A DNA stretch of 64,000 bases. Origin: Pantoea sp050157905 (GTDB lineage Bacteria; Pseudomonadota; Gammaproteobacteria; Enterobacterales; Enterobacteriaceae). Each line of letters starts with the position of its first letter. Position 1 is the stretch's first letter. Location: positions 3,658,001 through 3,722,000 of the forward strand of contig NZ_JBKIWZ010000001.1 in assembly GCF_050157905.1 (NCBI RefSeq). The letters run 5' to 3'. Below are positions 16,579-26,239 of the stretch, one piece after another. Under the pieces are notes generated by a model. That model saw only the letters and a program-made list of their open reading frames with translations. It had not been told where the DNA came from and ran no database searches. The position numbers and the translations under genes are program-made.

Positions 16579-17550
16579 TCAGAAATCGCGCTGAACGGAC
16601 ATGTGCGCCAGCGACTCCAGCGCGCTGCGCCAGGGGGATTCAGGCAGAATGCGCAACGCCTCAATCGCTTTATCCGCTTCCTGTTCCGCGCGGCTGCGCG
16701 TCCATTCCAGCGAACCGCACTGATGCATTGCTTCCAGGACCGGCTCCAGCAGATGACGACCGTTGCCCTGTTCAATGGCTTCCCGAATCATCTTCGCCTG
16801 CTCTGGCGTACCGTGCTGCATCGCGTGCAGCAGAGGCAGTGTCGGTTTGCCTTCGCTCAGGTCATCGCCGGTATTTTTACCCAGCGTTTCACCGTCTGCG
16901 CTGTAATCCAGTAAATCGTCAATTAACTGGAAAGCCGTACCCAGATAGCGCCCATAATCCTGCAGTGCTTTTTCTTCTGCCTGGGTGGCATCAGCCAGTA
17001 TCGCAGAGGCCTGGGAAGCGGCTTCAAACAGGCGCGCCGTCTTGCTGTAGATGACGCGCATATAGCTCTCTTCAGTAATGTCGGGGTCGTTCACGTTCAT
17101 CAGCTGAAGGACTTCGCCCTCCGCGATCACGTTTACCGCTTCTGACATCAGCGCCAGGATACGCAGCGAGCCCATGCTGGTCATCATCTGAAAGGCGCGG
17201 GTATAAATAAAGTCACCGACCAGCACGCTTGCCGCATTGCCGAACGCCGCGTTCGCGGTCGCTTTGCCACGACGCATATCGGATTCATCCACGACATCGT
17301 CATGCAGCAGCGTGGCGGTGTGGATAAATTCGATCAGCGCCGCATTGGTCACGTGCAGATCGCCCTTGTAGCCCATGGCGCGTGCGGAAAGCACGGCAAT
17401 CATGGGACGGATACGCTTACCTCCACCGCTGATGATGTAGTAGCCCAACTGGTTGATGAGCGAGACATCTGAATTCAGCTGGTCGAGGATGGTCTGGTTA
17501 ACGGCAGCCATATCCTGTGCGGTTAATTCATTAATCTGTTCTAAGTTCAT
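16579..17550 (-). CDS. ispB: Octaprenyl diphosphate synthase IspB
   Basis: Builds the C40 prenyl chain of ubiquinone-8 and menaquinone from FPP and IPP; essential and cytoplasmic. 323 residues. The first Asp-rich motif DDVVD is at residues 84-88 and the second, DDLLD, at 211-215; GGGKRIRPM (IPP binding) is at 42-50. It is divergent from rplU. The product supplies the side chain for the quinone made by UbiU, UbiV and UbiT, whose genes are also in this window. Confidence 0.98.
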   Translation of the reverse strand: MNLEQINELTAQDMAAVNQTILDQLNSDVSLINQLGYYIISGGGKRIRPMIAVLSARAMGYKGDLHVTNAALIEFIHTATLLHDDVVDESDMRRGKATANAAFGNAASVLVGDFIYTRAFQMMTSMGSLRILALMSEAVNVIAEGEVLQLMNVNDPDITEESYMRVIYSKTARLFEAASQASAILADATQAEEKALQDYGRYLGTAFQLIDDLLDYSADGETLGKNTGDDLSEGKPTLPLLHAMQHGTPEQAKMIREAIEQGNGRHLLEPVLEAMHQCGSLEWTRSRAEQEADKAIEALRILPESPWRSALESLAHMSVQRDF

Positions 17551-17706
17551 TCGTCTTTTCAGCTATGACTCGTTATCTCTGCCATGGTAAGTGGTTTACC
17601 CAGCCAGCGTTCAGGTAATCTGTTACTGATTGTACTTGAATTTTGTGGCTGAGAAACGGTTGCATTTGCCCTGTGTTTTTTTTCTGCAAGAGTGTGCAAA
17701 GTGCTC

Positions 17707-17735
17707 TTGTCTTCTTCTGGAGTTTTGCGTAGAAT
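17707..17735 (+). promoter_or_regulatory. Sigma-70 promoter of rplU-rpmA
   Basis: TTGTCT (17707-17712), a 17-base spacer and TAGAAT (17730-17735), about 75 bases before rplU. Good match and ideal spacing. Confidence 0.75.
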
Positions 17736-17808
17736 TCGCGCCCTATTGTGAATATTTAGCGCGCCGCCTGATGAACTAAAAAAGGCAAGCGCAGAAGCGG
17801 AGTTTTAT

Positions 17809-18120
17809 ATGTACGCGGTTTTCCAAAGTGGTGGTAAACAACACCGAGTAAGCGAAGGTCAGACCGTTCGCCTGGAAAAGCTGGACATCGCAACCGGTGA
17901 AACCATCGAGTTCGACCAGGTTCTGATGATTGCTAATGGCGAAGACGTGAAAATCGGCGCGCCACTGGTTTCAGGCGGTATGATCAAGGCAGAAGTTGTT
18001 GCTCACGGTCGTGGCGAGAAAATTAAGATCGTTAAGTTTCGTCGCCGTAAGCACTACCGTAAGCAAGCTGGCCATCGCCAGTGGTTCACTGATGTGAAAA
18101 TCACTGGCATCACGGCTTAA
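17809..18120 (+). CDS. rplU: 50S ribosomal protein L21
   Basis: Large-subunit protein that contacts 23S rRNA next to L20. 103 residues, with the N-terminal MYAVFQSGGKQHRV and the basic C-terminal KFRRRKHYRKQAGHRQWFT. It is cotranscribed with rpmA 15 bases downstream from the promoter at 17707-17735. Many codons are those preferred in highly expressed genes. Confidence 0.98.
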   Translation: MYAVFQSGGKQHRVSEGQTVRLEKLDIATGETIEFDQVLMIANGEDVKIGAPLVSGGMIKAEVVAHGRGEKIKIVKFRRRKHYRKQAGHRQWFTDVKITGITA

Positions 18121-18135
18121 GAGGAGATCTGACAA

Positions 18136-18393
18136 ATGGCACATAAAAAGGCTGGTGGTTCGACTCGAAATGGTCGTGACTCCAATGCAAAACGTCTGGG
18201 TGTTAAGCGTTTCGGTGGCGAATCTGTTCTGGCAGGTAGCATCATCGTTCGTCAGCGTGGCACCAAATTCCACGCAGGTAACAACGTAGGTTGTGGTCGT
18301 GACCACACTCTGTTTGCTACCACAGACGGCAAAGTTAAATTCGAAGTTAAAGGTCCGAACAACCGTAAATACATCAGCATCGTTGCTGAGTAA
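18136..18393 (+). CDS. rpmA: 50S ribosomal protein L27
   Basis: Its N-terminal arm reaches the peptidyl transferase centre and supports tRNA placement. 85 residues, starting AHKKAGGSTRNGRDS after Met removal, without the cleaved extension found in Firmicutes. gaggag stands in front of the ATG. A strong terminator follows. In E. coli yhbE lies between rpmA and obgE; it is absent here. Confidence 0.98.
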   Translation: MAHKKAGGSTRNGRDSNAKRLGVKRFGGESVLAGSIIVRQRGTKFHAGNNVGCGRDHTLFATTDGKVKFEVKGPNNRKYISIVAE

Positions 18394-18438
18394 GGTTGTC
18401 GTGACGCAGACGGTTAACGTCTGAACGCACGAATTGAA

Positions 18439-18465
18439 GGCCCCGCAGCTCCTGCGGGGCTTTTT
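18439..18465 (+). terminator. Rho-independent terminator of rplU-rpmA
   Basis: GCCCCGCAG (18440-18448) pairs with CTGCGGGGC (18452-18460) around CTC and is followed by five T. Confidence 0.92.
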
Positions 18466-18634
18466 ACATTCTGCGCTCTGTTGCGGTTACGCAACGCATC
18501 ACAAAAGATTGCTGTACACTTTATGTACGCAGTGGCGAAAGCCAGTTCTGATTTATCCGCCGCTGGTCAGCGCAGAAGACCCTGGCGGACCCGTCTGCAG
18601 AGTGCTGCAGGCGATTGTGTGACGGAGAGTTAAA

Positions 18635-19807
18635 ATGAAGTTTGTTGATGAAGCGACAATTCTGGTCGTCGCCGGTGATGGCGGTAATGGTTGCGTCAGC
18701 TTCCGCCGCGAAAAATATATTCCGAAAGGCGGCCCTGACGGGGGTGATGGCGGGGACGGCGGTGACGTTTATCTGATCGCCGACGAAAACCTCAATACCC
18801 TTATCGATTATCGTTTCGAAAAATCTTTCCGCGCCGAGCGTGGACAGAACGGCCAGAGCCGCGACTGTACCGGCAAACGCGGTAAAGATATCGAAATCAA
18901 AGTGCCGGTCGGCACCCGTGTTATCGACCAGGGAACCGGCGAGACACTGGGCGACATGACGCGTCACGGCCAGAAACTGATGGTCGGCAAAGGCGGCTGG
19001 CATGGCCTGGGCAACACCCGTTTCAAATCGTCGGTAAACCGCAGCCCGCGTCAGAAGACCATGGGTACGCCGGGCGAGAAACGCGATCTGCAGCTGGAGC
19101 TGATGCTGCTGGCGGACGTCGGTATGCTGGGTCTGCCAAATGCCGGTAAATCGACCTTTATCCGTGCCGTCTCAGCCGCTAAACCCAAAGTGGCGGATTA
19201 TCCGTTTACAACGCTGGTGCCCAGCCTCGGTGTGGTGCGTATGGACAGCGAGCAGAGCTTTGTTGTGGCGGATATCCCGGGTCTGATCGAAGGCGCGGCC
19301 GAGGGGGCGGGCCTGGGTATTCGCTTCCTGAAGCACCTTGAACGCTGCCGTGTGCTACTGCACCTGATTGACATCGATCCTATCGATGAAAGCGATCCGG
19401 TTGAAAATGCGCGCATCATTCTGAGTGAGCTGGAAAAGTACAGCGATAAGCTGTTCAACAAGCCACGCTGGCTGGTCTTCAATAAGGTGGACCTGATCGG
19501 TGAAGAAGAGGCGCAGGCGCGGGCGAAGGCGGTAGCGGAAGCACTGGGCTGGGAAGATAAGTATTACCTGATCTCTGCCGCAAGTCAGATCGGCGTCAAA
19601 GAACTCTGCTGGGACGTGATGAGCTTCATCAACGCTAACCCGAAAGAAGCGGAGCCTGAAGAGAAGCAGCCGGAGAAAGTGGAATTCATGTGGGATGATT
19701 ACCACAAGGAAACCCTTGAAAATGCGGTGGAAGCCGAAGACGACGAGTGGGACGACGAGTGGGACGATGAAGACGACGAAGGCGTTGAAATCATCTATCA
19801 GCGTTAA
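18635..19807 (+). CDS. obgE: Ribosome-associated GTPase ObgE (CgtA)
   Basis: Essential GTPase for late 50S assembly, also tied to ppGpp and chromosome segregation. 390 residues. The Gly-rich Obg domain covers about 1-158 (GGPDGGDGGDGGDVYLIAD). The G domain has GLPNAGKST (166-174), the DIPG-type G3 in ADIPGLIEGAAEGAGLG and NKVD as G4. A very acidic C-terminal tail follows (DDEWDDEWDDEDDEG). A terminator separates it from rpmA, so it needs its own promoter between 18466 and 18634. Confidence 0.98.
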   Translation: MKFVDEATILVVAGDGGNGCVSFRREKYIPKGGPDGGDGGDGGDVYLIADENLNTLIDYRFEKSFRAERGQNGQSRDCTGKRGKDIEIKVPVGTRVIDQGTGETLGDMTRHGQKLMVGKGGWHGLGNTRFKSSVNRSPRQKTMGTPGEKRDLQLELMLLADVGMLGLPNAGKSTFIRAVSAAKPKVADYPFTTLVPSLGVVRMDSEQSFVVADIPGLIEGAAEGAGLGIRFLKHLERCRVLLHLIDIDPIDESDPVENARIILSELEKYSDKLFNKPRWLVFNKVDLIGEEEAQARAKAVAEALGWEDKYYLISAASQIGVKELCWDVMSFINANPKEAEPEEKQPEKVEFMWDDYHKETLENAVEAEDDEWDDEWDDEDDEGVEIIYQR

Positions 19808-19833
19808 TCTGACCCCGGCGATAACGTGATATC

Positions 19834-19873
19834 CGATGCCCCCTTTCAGCCTGAAAGGGGGCATCGTTGTTTT
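19834..19873. terminator. Strong bidirectional hairpin terminator after obgE
   Basis: CGATGCCCCCTTTCAG (19834-19849) is complementary over 16 bases to CTGAAAGGGGGCATCG (19851-19866). On the plus strand TTGTTTT follows. It separates the convergent obgE and dacB. Confidence 0.85.
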
Positions 19874-19922
19874 CGGAGCCCGTCACCGCCACGTACAGGT
19901 TCATCAGCGGCCAGAGTGCGCG

Positions 19923-19952
19923 AAAAAACGCAGCAGGGCAGTGGCCTGCTGC
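19923..19952 (-). terminator. Rho-independent terminator of dacB
   Basis: On the minus strand GCAGCAGG and CCTGCTGC form an 8-bp stem with a 7-base loop, followed by GTTTTTTCG. It begins 18 bases beyond the dacB stop. Confidence 0.85.
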
Positions 19953-19970
19953 ATGCATCAGCGTTACCAA

Positions 19971-21404
19971 TCAGTTGTTCTGATTGATATCGCGATAGAG
20001 CCGGCTTTCAAATCGTACCAGCGGAATGCGACGGGTTCGTTGATCTTCCGGCGGAACCGCATAGCCGGAGAGGAACTGGACAAAGGCGACCCGGGCTCCA
20101 CTGGAGGTCGTAATGAACCCCGCCAGGTTGTAGACGCCCTGCAGCGAACCGGTTTTTGCCGAGACCTTGCCATCGAGTCCCGCCTCATGCAGTCCGCCAC
20201 GATACTGCAGCGTGCCATCATAGCCCGCCAGCGGCAGCATCGAAATGTAATCCAGCGTATTGTCATTTTTCGCAATAAACTGCAAAACCTGCATCATGGT
20301 CTGTGGCGAAATCAGATCGTGACGTGACAGCCCGGATCCATCTACCTGAATGCTGTTGCCCATGTCGATACCGGCTTTAGTTTTCAGGATGCGACGAACA
20401 GCATCCTGTCCGGCGCGAAATGTGCCAGGTACATTAAAGTAGTGATGGCCGATGGTGCGAAACACGGTGTCGGCAATCATGTTGTCTGACTTCTTCAGCA
20501 TGGTATGCAGCAGCGTATGCAGCGGTGCGGACTGCGTCGAGGCCAGTACGGTACCCGGTTCAGTCACCTGAGTCTGGCGCACCAGGTGGCCGCTGTAATC
20601 GATCTCAGATGCGCGCAGTTCCGCTTTGAGTATCTCCCCCGCCCAGGCGGCGCCATCCTGCACAGCAAAGGCCAGCGGCAGCGGTTCGGCACGCTGGCGC
20701 ATACAGCCAGTCAGGGTGTAGCGGTTCAGCTCGCCTGGCACAACATCCAACTCACAATATTGTCCTTCGCCGCTGTTGCGCCCGATAGTGCGCACCTGGC
20801 TGTACATGTGGGCCGGATAATAGGAGGCGATGCGCACGAAGGCGTTCTCACCCGGGGTATTCGCACTGTAGAGCGACACCGAGAAGCAGTTCTTATCCAC
20901 GATAGCCGCGCCTGGCGGGGCGCTGAAGCATTGAGTCATGTCGTTCCACGGCCAGCCCGGCGCCATGTCGTGACTGGCAAAGACCGAGGTATCGATAACC
21001 AGATTGCCTTTGATATGGCTGATGCCCTGTTTTTTCAGTGCAGCCACCATGTTGCGCAGATCCTGACGGCTTAAGGTGGGATCGCCGCCGAAACGCGCCA
21101 CCAGGTCACCATTCAGGGTGCCATCTATAATGGCACCGCGGGTTTCAAACGTGGTCTGAAAACGGTAATCGCCACCCAGTTCCAGCAGCGCCGCCAGTGC
21201 TGTCACCACTTTCATGGTACTGGCGGGCAGGGCCATCTGTTTTCCGTGGTAATCAATGATCGGGGCAGACGCCCCCACTTTCTGCACCATTAACGCCAGA
21301 TTGGCGCCGTCTGGCAGGTACTGCATGTATTCATCAACTGGCGCTGCGTGCGCCTGCAGCATAAATGCGCAGCTTAATCCGGTAACAAGTCGTGAAAATC
21401 GCAT
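19971..21404 (-). CDS. dacB: D-alanyl-D-alanine carboxypeptidase/endopeptidase DacB (PBP4)
   Basis: Periplasmic class C penicillin-binding protein that trims pentapeptides and cuts peptide cross-links. 477 residues from the ATG at 21404, the E. coli length. The open frame begins at 21605, but the first 67 codons are not DacB-like. A signal peptide covers about residues 1-20. The catalytic Ser62 lies in ASTMK (SxxK); SDN follows in KKSDNMIADT and KTG in SAKTGSLQGVYNLAG. It is divergent from greA. Confidence 0.97.
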   Translation of the reverse strand: MRFSRLVTGLSCAFMLQAHAAPVDEYMQYLPDGANLALMVQKVGASAPIIDYHGKQMALPASTMKVVTALAALLELGGDYRFQTTFETRGAIIDGTLNGDLVARFGGDPTLSRQDLRNMVAALKKQGISHIKGNLVIDTSVFASHDMAPGWPWNDMTQCFSAPPGAAIVDKNCFSVSLYSANTPGENAFVRIASYYPAHMYSQVRTIGRNSGEGQYCELDVVPGELNRYTLTGCMRQRAEPLPLAFAVQDGAAWAGEILKAELRASEIDYSGHLVRQTQVTEPGTVLASTQSAPLHTLLHTMLKKSDNMIADTVFRTIGHHYFNVPGTFRAGQDAVRRILKTKAGIDMGNSIQVDGSGLSRHDLISPQTMMQVLQFIAKNDNTLDYISMLPLAGYDGTLQYRGGLHEAGLDGKVSAKTGSLQGVYNLAGFITTSSGARVAFVQFLSGYAVPPEDQRTRRIPLVRFESRLYRDINQNN

Positions 21405-21468
21405 AATCTCGCGGTAACTGGCAGGTGAGGGCGTCAATACTACGTCGCTGGATGGGTCAAAGTAAACG

Positions 21469-21497
21469 ATGACCCGCAGGGAACTCTGGGGTAAAAT
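21469..21497 (+). promoter_or_regulatory. Sigma-70 promoter of greA leader
   Basis: ATGACC (21469-21474), a 17-base spacer and TAAAAT (21492-21497). Transcription would begin near 21504, giving a leader of about 150 bases before greA. Confidence 0.6.
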
Positions 21498-21503
21498 ACG
21501 TAT

Positions 21504-21558
21504 CAAATTGCAAAACTCTTTTCTGGCCTGGAAGCATCTCCGGGTCAGGTTTCTTTTA
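21504..21558 (+). ncRNA. graL: GraL-like terminated greA leader RNA
   Basis: In E. coli most transcripts from the greA promoter stop at a leader terminator and give short GraL RNAs. Here CUGGCCUGG (21523-21531) pairs with CCGGGUCAG (21540-21548), with two G:U pairs and an 8-base loop, followed by GTTTCTTTTATTT. With a start near 21504 the product is about 55 nt. The start point is inferred from the promoter. Confidence 0.6.
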
Positions 21559-21651
21559 TTTGCAAAACGGGCTAATGCGCTGCAGAAAGCTTTTTCTGTA
21601 GCCACCGGTCAGGATGACATCGTAAAACAGGAAAGATGGCGAGGAGCTTAA

Positions 21652-22128
21652 ATGAATCAGATTCCGATGACGTTAAGAGGCGCTGAAAGATTGCGCGAAG
21701 AGCTGAACGAGCTGAAAACCGTGAAGCGTCCGCGCATTATCGCCTCTATCGCTGAAGCACGCGAACATGGCGATTTGAAAGAGAATGCGGAGTATCACGC
21801 AGCGCGTGAAGAGCAGGGCTTCTGTGAAGGCCGTATTCAGGAGATTGAAGCCAAACTCTCCAATGCGCAGGTCATTGACGTAACGCAGATGCCGAAAACT
21901 GGCCGGGTGATCTTTGGTGCCACCGTGACCGTACTAAACGTTGAAACCGACGAAGAAGCAACCTACCGCATTGTGGGCGATGACGAAGCGGACTTTAAGC
22001 AAAATCTGATTTCGGTCAATTCGCCAATGGCGCGAGGCCTGGTGGGCAAAGAGGTCGATGATGTGACCGTCGTAAAAACCCCGGGTGGCGATGTAGAGTA
22101 TGAGATCCTGAAGGTGGAATACATTTAA
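21652..22128 (+). CDS. greA: Transcription elongation factor GreA
   Basis: Enters the secondary channel of RNA polymerase and triggers cleavage of backtracked RNA. 158 residues. The N-terminal coiled coil (about 1-75) carries the tip acidic residues in EAREHGDLKENAEYHAAREE; the globular FKBP-like C-terminal domain follows. gaggagc stands before the ATG. A leader terminator upstream (21523-21559) suggests that most initiated transcripts end before the gene. Confidence 0.98.
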   Translation: MNQIPMTLRGAERLREELNELKTVKRPRIIASIAEAREHGDLKENAEYHAAREEQGFCEGRIQEIEAKLSNAQVIDVTQMPKTGRVIFGATVTVLNVETDEEATYRIVGDDEADFKQNLISVNSPMARGLVGKEVDDVTVVKTPGGDVEYEILKVEYI

Positions 22129-22175
22129 GATGTTGCTACGCTTTGAAAAGCGTTAAAGCACAATGTAAAGAAAGG

Positions 22176-22199
22176 AAAAAGGCCGCATTGCGGCCTTTT
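22176..22199. terminator. Bidirectional terminator between greA and yhbY
   Basis: AAGGCCGC (22179-22186) and GCGGCCTT (22190-22197) form an 8-bp stem with a 3-base loop. T follows on the plus strand and the AAAA before the stem gives a T-run on the minus strand, so it can serve both convergent genes. Confidence 0.85.
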
Positions 22200-22234
22200 A
22201 TCTGAGGTAAGAGCATGTCACTTTCTTTGCCCGC

Positions 22235-22528
22235 CTAGCGTGGCAGAGAAATCTTGCTCTCTTTAGACGGGCGATACAGCACCAGCGTTTTGCCGATCAC
22301 CTGTACGTTGCTGGCACCGGTCTCACGCACGATAGCCTCAACGATCAGCTGCTTCGTTTCACGATCTTCTGAGGCGATTTTTACCTTGATCAGTTCGTGA
22401 TGTGACAGAGCCTGCTCGATTTCGGCCAGCACGCCTTCAGTCAGGCCATTACCGCCCAGCATAACGACAGGTTTGAGCGGATGGGCGAGGCCCTTGAGGT
22501 GCTGTTTTTGTTTGGTACTTAGATTCAT
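22235..22528 (-). CDS. yhbY: Ribosome assembly RNA-binding protein YhbY
   Basis: CRM-domain RNA-binding protein associated with pre-50S particles. 97 residues, a single CRM domain: KQKQHLKGLAHPLKPVVMLG with the GGNG loop (LGGNGLTEGVLAEIEQAL) and HHELIKVKI. It is divergent from rlmE, an rRNA methyltransferase that also acts on the 50S subunit, so the neighbours share a ribosome-assembly theme. Confidence 0.95.
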   Translation of the reverse strand: MNLSTKQKQHLKGLAHPLKPVVMLGGNGLTEGVLAEIEQALSHHELIKVKIASEDRETKQLIVEAIVRETGASNVQVIGKTLVLYRPSKESKISLPR

Positions 22529-22655
22529 CGTAGTTTTTTACTTACTCAGGGATTGAAAACGGTTCATTCTACCGCCATCTCGGGTATATCACCAAATCGA
22601 CGCAACCCATTGCGTGCAGGTTTATCGCTACGATGACGATTTAGTTGGAAATATT

Positions 22656-23285
22656 ATGACGGGTAAAAAGCGTTCGGCCAGCTCCAGCCGCTGGCTTCAG
22701 GAACACTTTAGCGATAAATATGTGCTTCAGGCGCAGAAAAAAGGGTTGCGTTCGCGCGCCTGGTTTAAACTTGATGAAATACAACAGGGTGACAAGCTTT
22801 TCAAACCCGGTATGACCGTGGTAGATCTGGGGGCTGCACCGGGTGGCTGGTCGCAATATGTGGTGCAGCAAATCGGAAATAAAGGGCGAGTCATTGCCTG
22901 CGATATCCTGCCAATGGATCCGATTGTCGGTGTCGATTTCCTTCAGGGCGATTTTCGTGAAGAATCGGTGATCAATGCGCTGCTTGAGCGTGTTGGTGAT
23001 CAACAGGTTCAGGTCGTCATGTCTGATATGGCGCCGAACATGAGTGGTACACCTGCCGTAGATATTCCCCGGTCGATGTATTTAGTTGAACTGGCGCTGG
23101 AAATGTGTCGGGATATTCTGGCACCTGGCGGCAGTTTTGTAGTGAAAGTGTTTCAGGGAGATGGCTTCGATGAATACCTGCGGGAAATTCGCTCCCTGTT
23201 TACGAAAGTGAAAATTCGTAAGCCGGACGCTTCACGTTCACGTTCACGTGAAGTGTACATTGTGGCGACTGGGCGCAAACTATAA
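22656..23285 (+). CDS. rlmE: 23S rRNA (uridine-2'-O) methyltransferase RlmE (RrmJ/FtsJ)
   Basis: Methylates U2552 in the A-loop of 23S rRNA, a late step in 50S assembly. 209 residues. SAM-binding motif VVDLGAAPGGWSQYV; the K-D-K-E type catalytic residues are represented by Lys38 (RAWFK), the Asp of VMSDMAPNMSG and the Lys of GSFVVKVF. The frame is open from 22614, but the ATG at 22656 (MTGKKRSASSSRW) matches the family start. ftsH follows 104 bases later, the conserved heat-shock pair. Confidence 0.97.
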   Translation: MTGKKRSASSSRWLQEHFSDKYVLQAQKKGLRSRAWFKLDEIQQGDKLFKPGMTVVDLGAAPGGWSQYVVQQIGNKGRVIACDILPMDPIVGVDFLQGDFREESVINALLERVGDQQVQVVMSDMAPNMSGTPAVDIPRSMYLVELALEMCRDILAPGGSFVVKVFQGDGFDEYLREIRSLFTKVKIRKPDASRSRSREVYIVATGRKL

Positions 23286-23389
23286 CCAAATTGCTGGAGA
23301 GGTCCGCAGCGTTGCTGCGATTCCATGTATGCAGGATCTATAGTACCCTACGCTATCTGTTAACACCGTTGTAATATGAGGTTAATCCC

Positions 23390-25324
<1,935 letters not shown>

Positions 25325-25344
25325 GACGAAACCTCGTCAGACAA

Positions 25345-25370
25345 AACCCCGGCTGGTCCGGGGTTTTTTA
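25345..25370 (+). terminator. Rho-independent terminator of ftsH
   Basis: AACCCCGG (25345-25352) pairs with CCGGGGTT (25358-25365) around CTGGT, followed by a T-run. Confidence 0.9.
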
Positions 25371-25403
25371 CATCCGGATAGTGACCAGTAAGGAGTTTTT
25401 GCC

Positions 25404-26237
25404 ATGAAGTTGTTCGCCCGTGATTCCCATCTCGATTTATCGTTTCCGCATGTGATGGGCATTCTGAATGTCACGCCGGACTCCTTCTCAGATGGCGGCA
25501 GGCATAACGCGCTGGTCGATGCACTGACGCATACCAACGAGATGGTCAATGCCGGCGCGACGATTATCGACGTGGGCGGTGAATCGACTCGTCCTGGTGC
25601 AGATGAGGTAAGCGAGGAAGAGGAGCTGGAGCGGGTCATCCCGGTGATCGAGGCCATCGCCCAGCGTTTTGAAGTCTGGATTTCAGTCGACACCTCTAAG
25701 GCGGCGGTGATCCGGGAAGCGGCGCGAGTGGGCGCTCACATCATTAATGACGTCCGGTCGCTGTCTGAACCGGGTGCGCTGGAAGCCGCAGCTGCAACCG
25801 ACCTGCCTGTCTGTCTGATGCACATGCAGGGTGAACCGCGCACCATGCAGCAGGCTCCCCACTATGAAAATATCCTGAGCGAAGTGGACACTTACTTCTC
25901 TCAGCAGATCGCGCGCTGCGAGGCGGCAGGGATTAAAAAAGCGCGACTGATACTCGACCCGGGCTTCGGTTTCGGTAAAAATCTCAGCCACAACTATGAA
26001 CTGCTGGCGCATCTCAGTAATTTTCATCACTTCGGCCTGCCACTTCTGGTGGGAATGTCGCGTAAATCAATGATTGGCCAGCTGTTAAATGTCGGTCCGT
26101 CGCAGCGTTTAACCGGTAGCCTGAGTTGCGCGGTGATCGCTGCCATGCAGGGCGCGCAGATTATTCGCGTGCATGATGTAAAAGAGACAGCCGAAGCAAT
26201 GCGCGTGGTCGAAGCGACCCGAAGAGCAAAAGGATAA
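25404..26237 (+). CDS. folP: Dihydropteroate synthase FolP
   Basis: Joins p-aminobenzoate to dihydropterin pyrophosphate in folate synthesis; the target of sulfonamides. 277 residues. The N-terminal loop 1 signature is VMGILNVTPDSFSDGG; the loop 2 signature is VGGESTRPGA; the C-terminal GMSRKSMIG and RVHDV complete the TIM-barrel active site. aaggag stands before the ATG. glmM follows two bases after the stop, so the two are cotranscribed. Confidence 0.98.
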   Translation: MKLFARDSHLDLSFPHVMGILNVTPDSFSDGGRHNALVDALTHTNEMVNAGATIIDVGGESTRPGADEVSEEEELERVIPVIEAIAQRFEVWISVDTSKAAVIREAARVGAHIINDVRSLSEPGALEAAAATDLPVCLMHMQGEPRTMQQAPHYENILSEVDTYFSQQIARCEAAGIKKARLILDPGFGFGKNLSHNYELLAHLSNFHHFGLPLLVGMSRKSMIGQLLNVGPSQRLTGSLSCAVIAAMQGAQIIRVHDVKETAEAMRVVEATRRAKG

Positions 26238-26239
26238 AT

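Noticed and set aside
21469..21651. 60-codon frame ending directly before the greA ATG
   Set aside because: Begins inside the greA promoter, so it cannot be translated from that transcript; the leader is explained by the GraL-type RNA.
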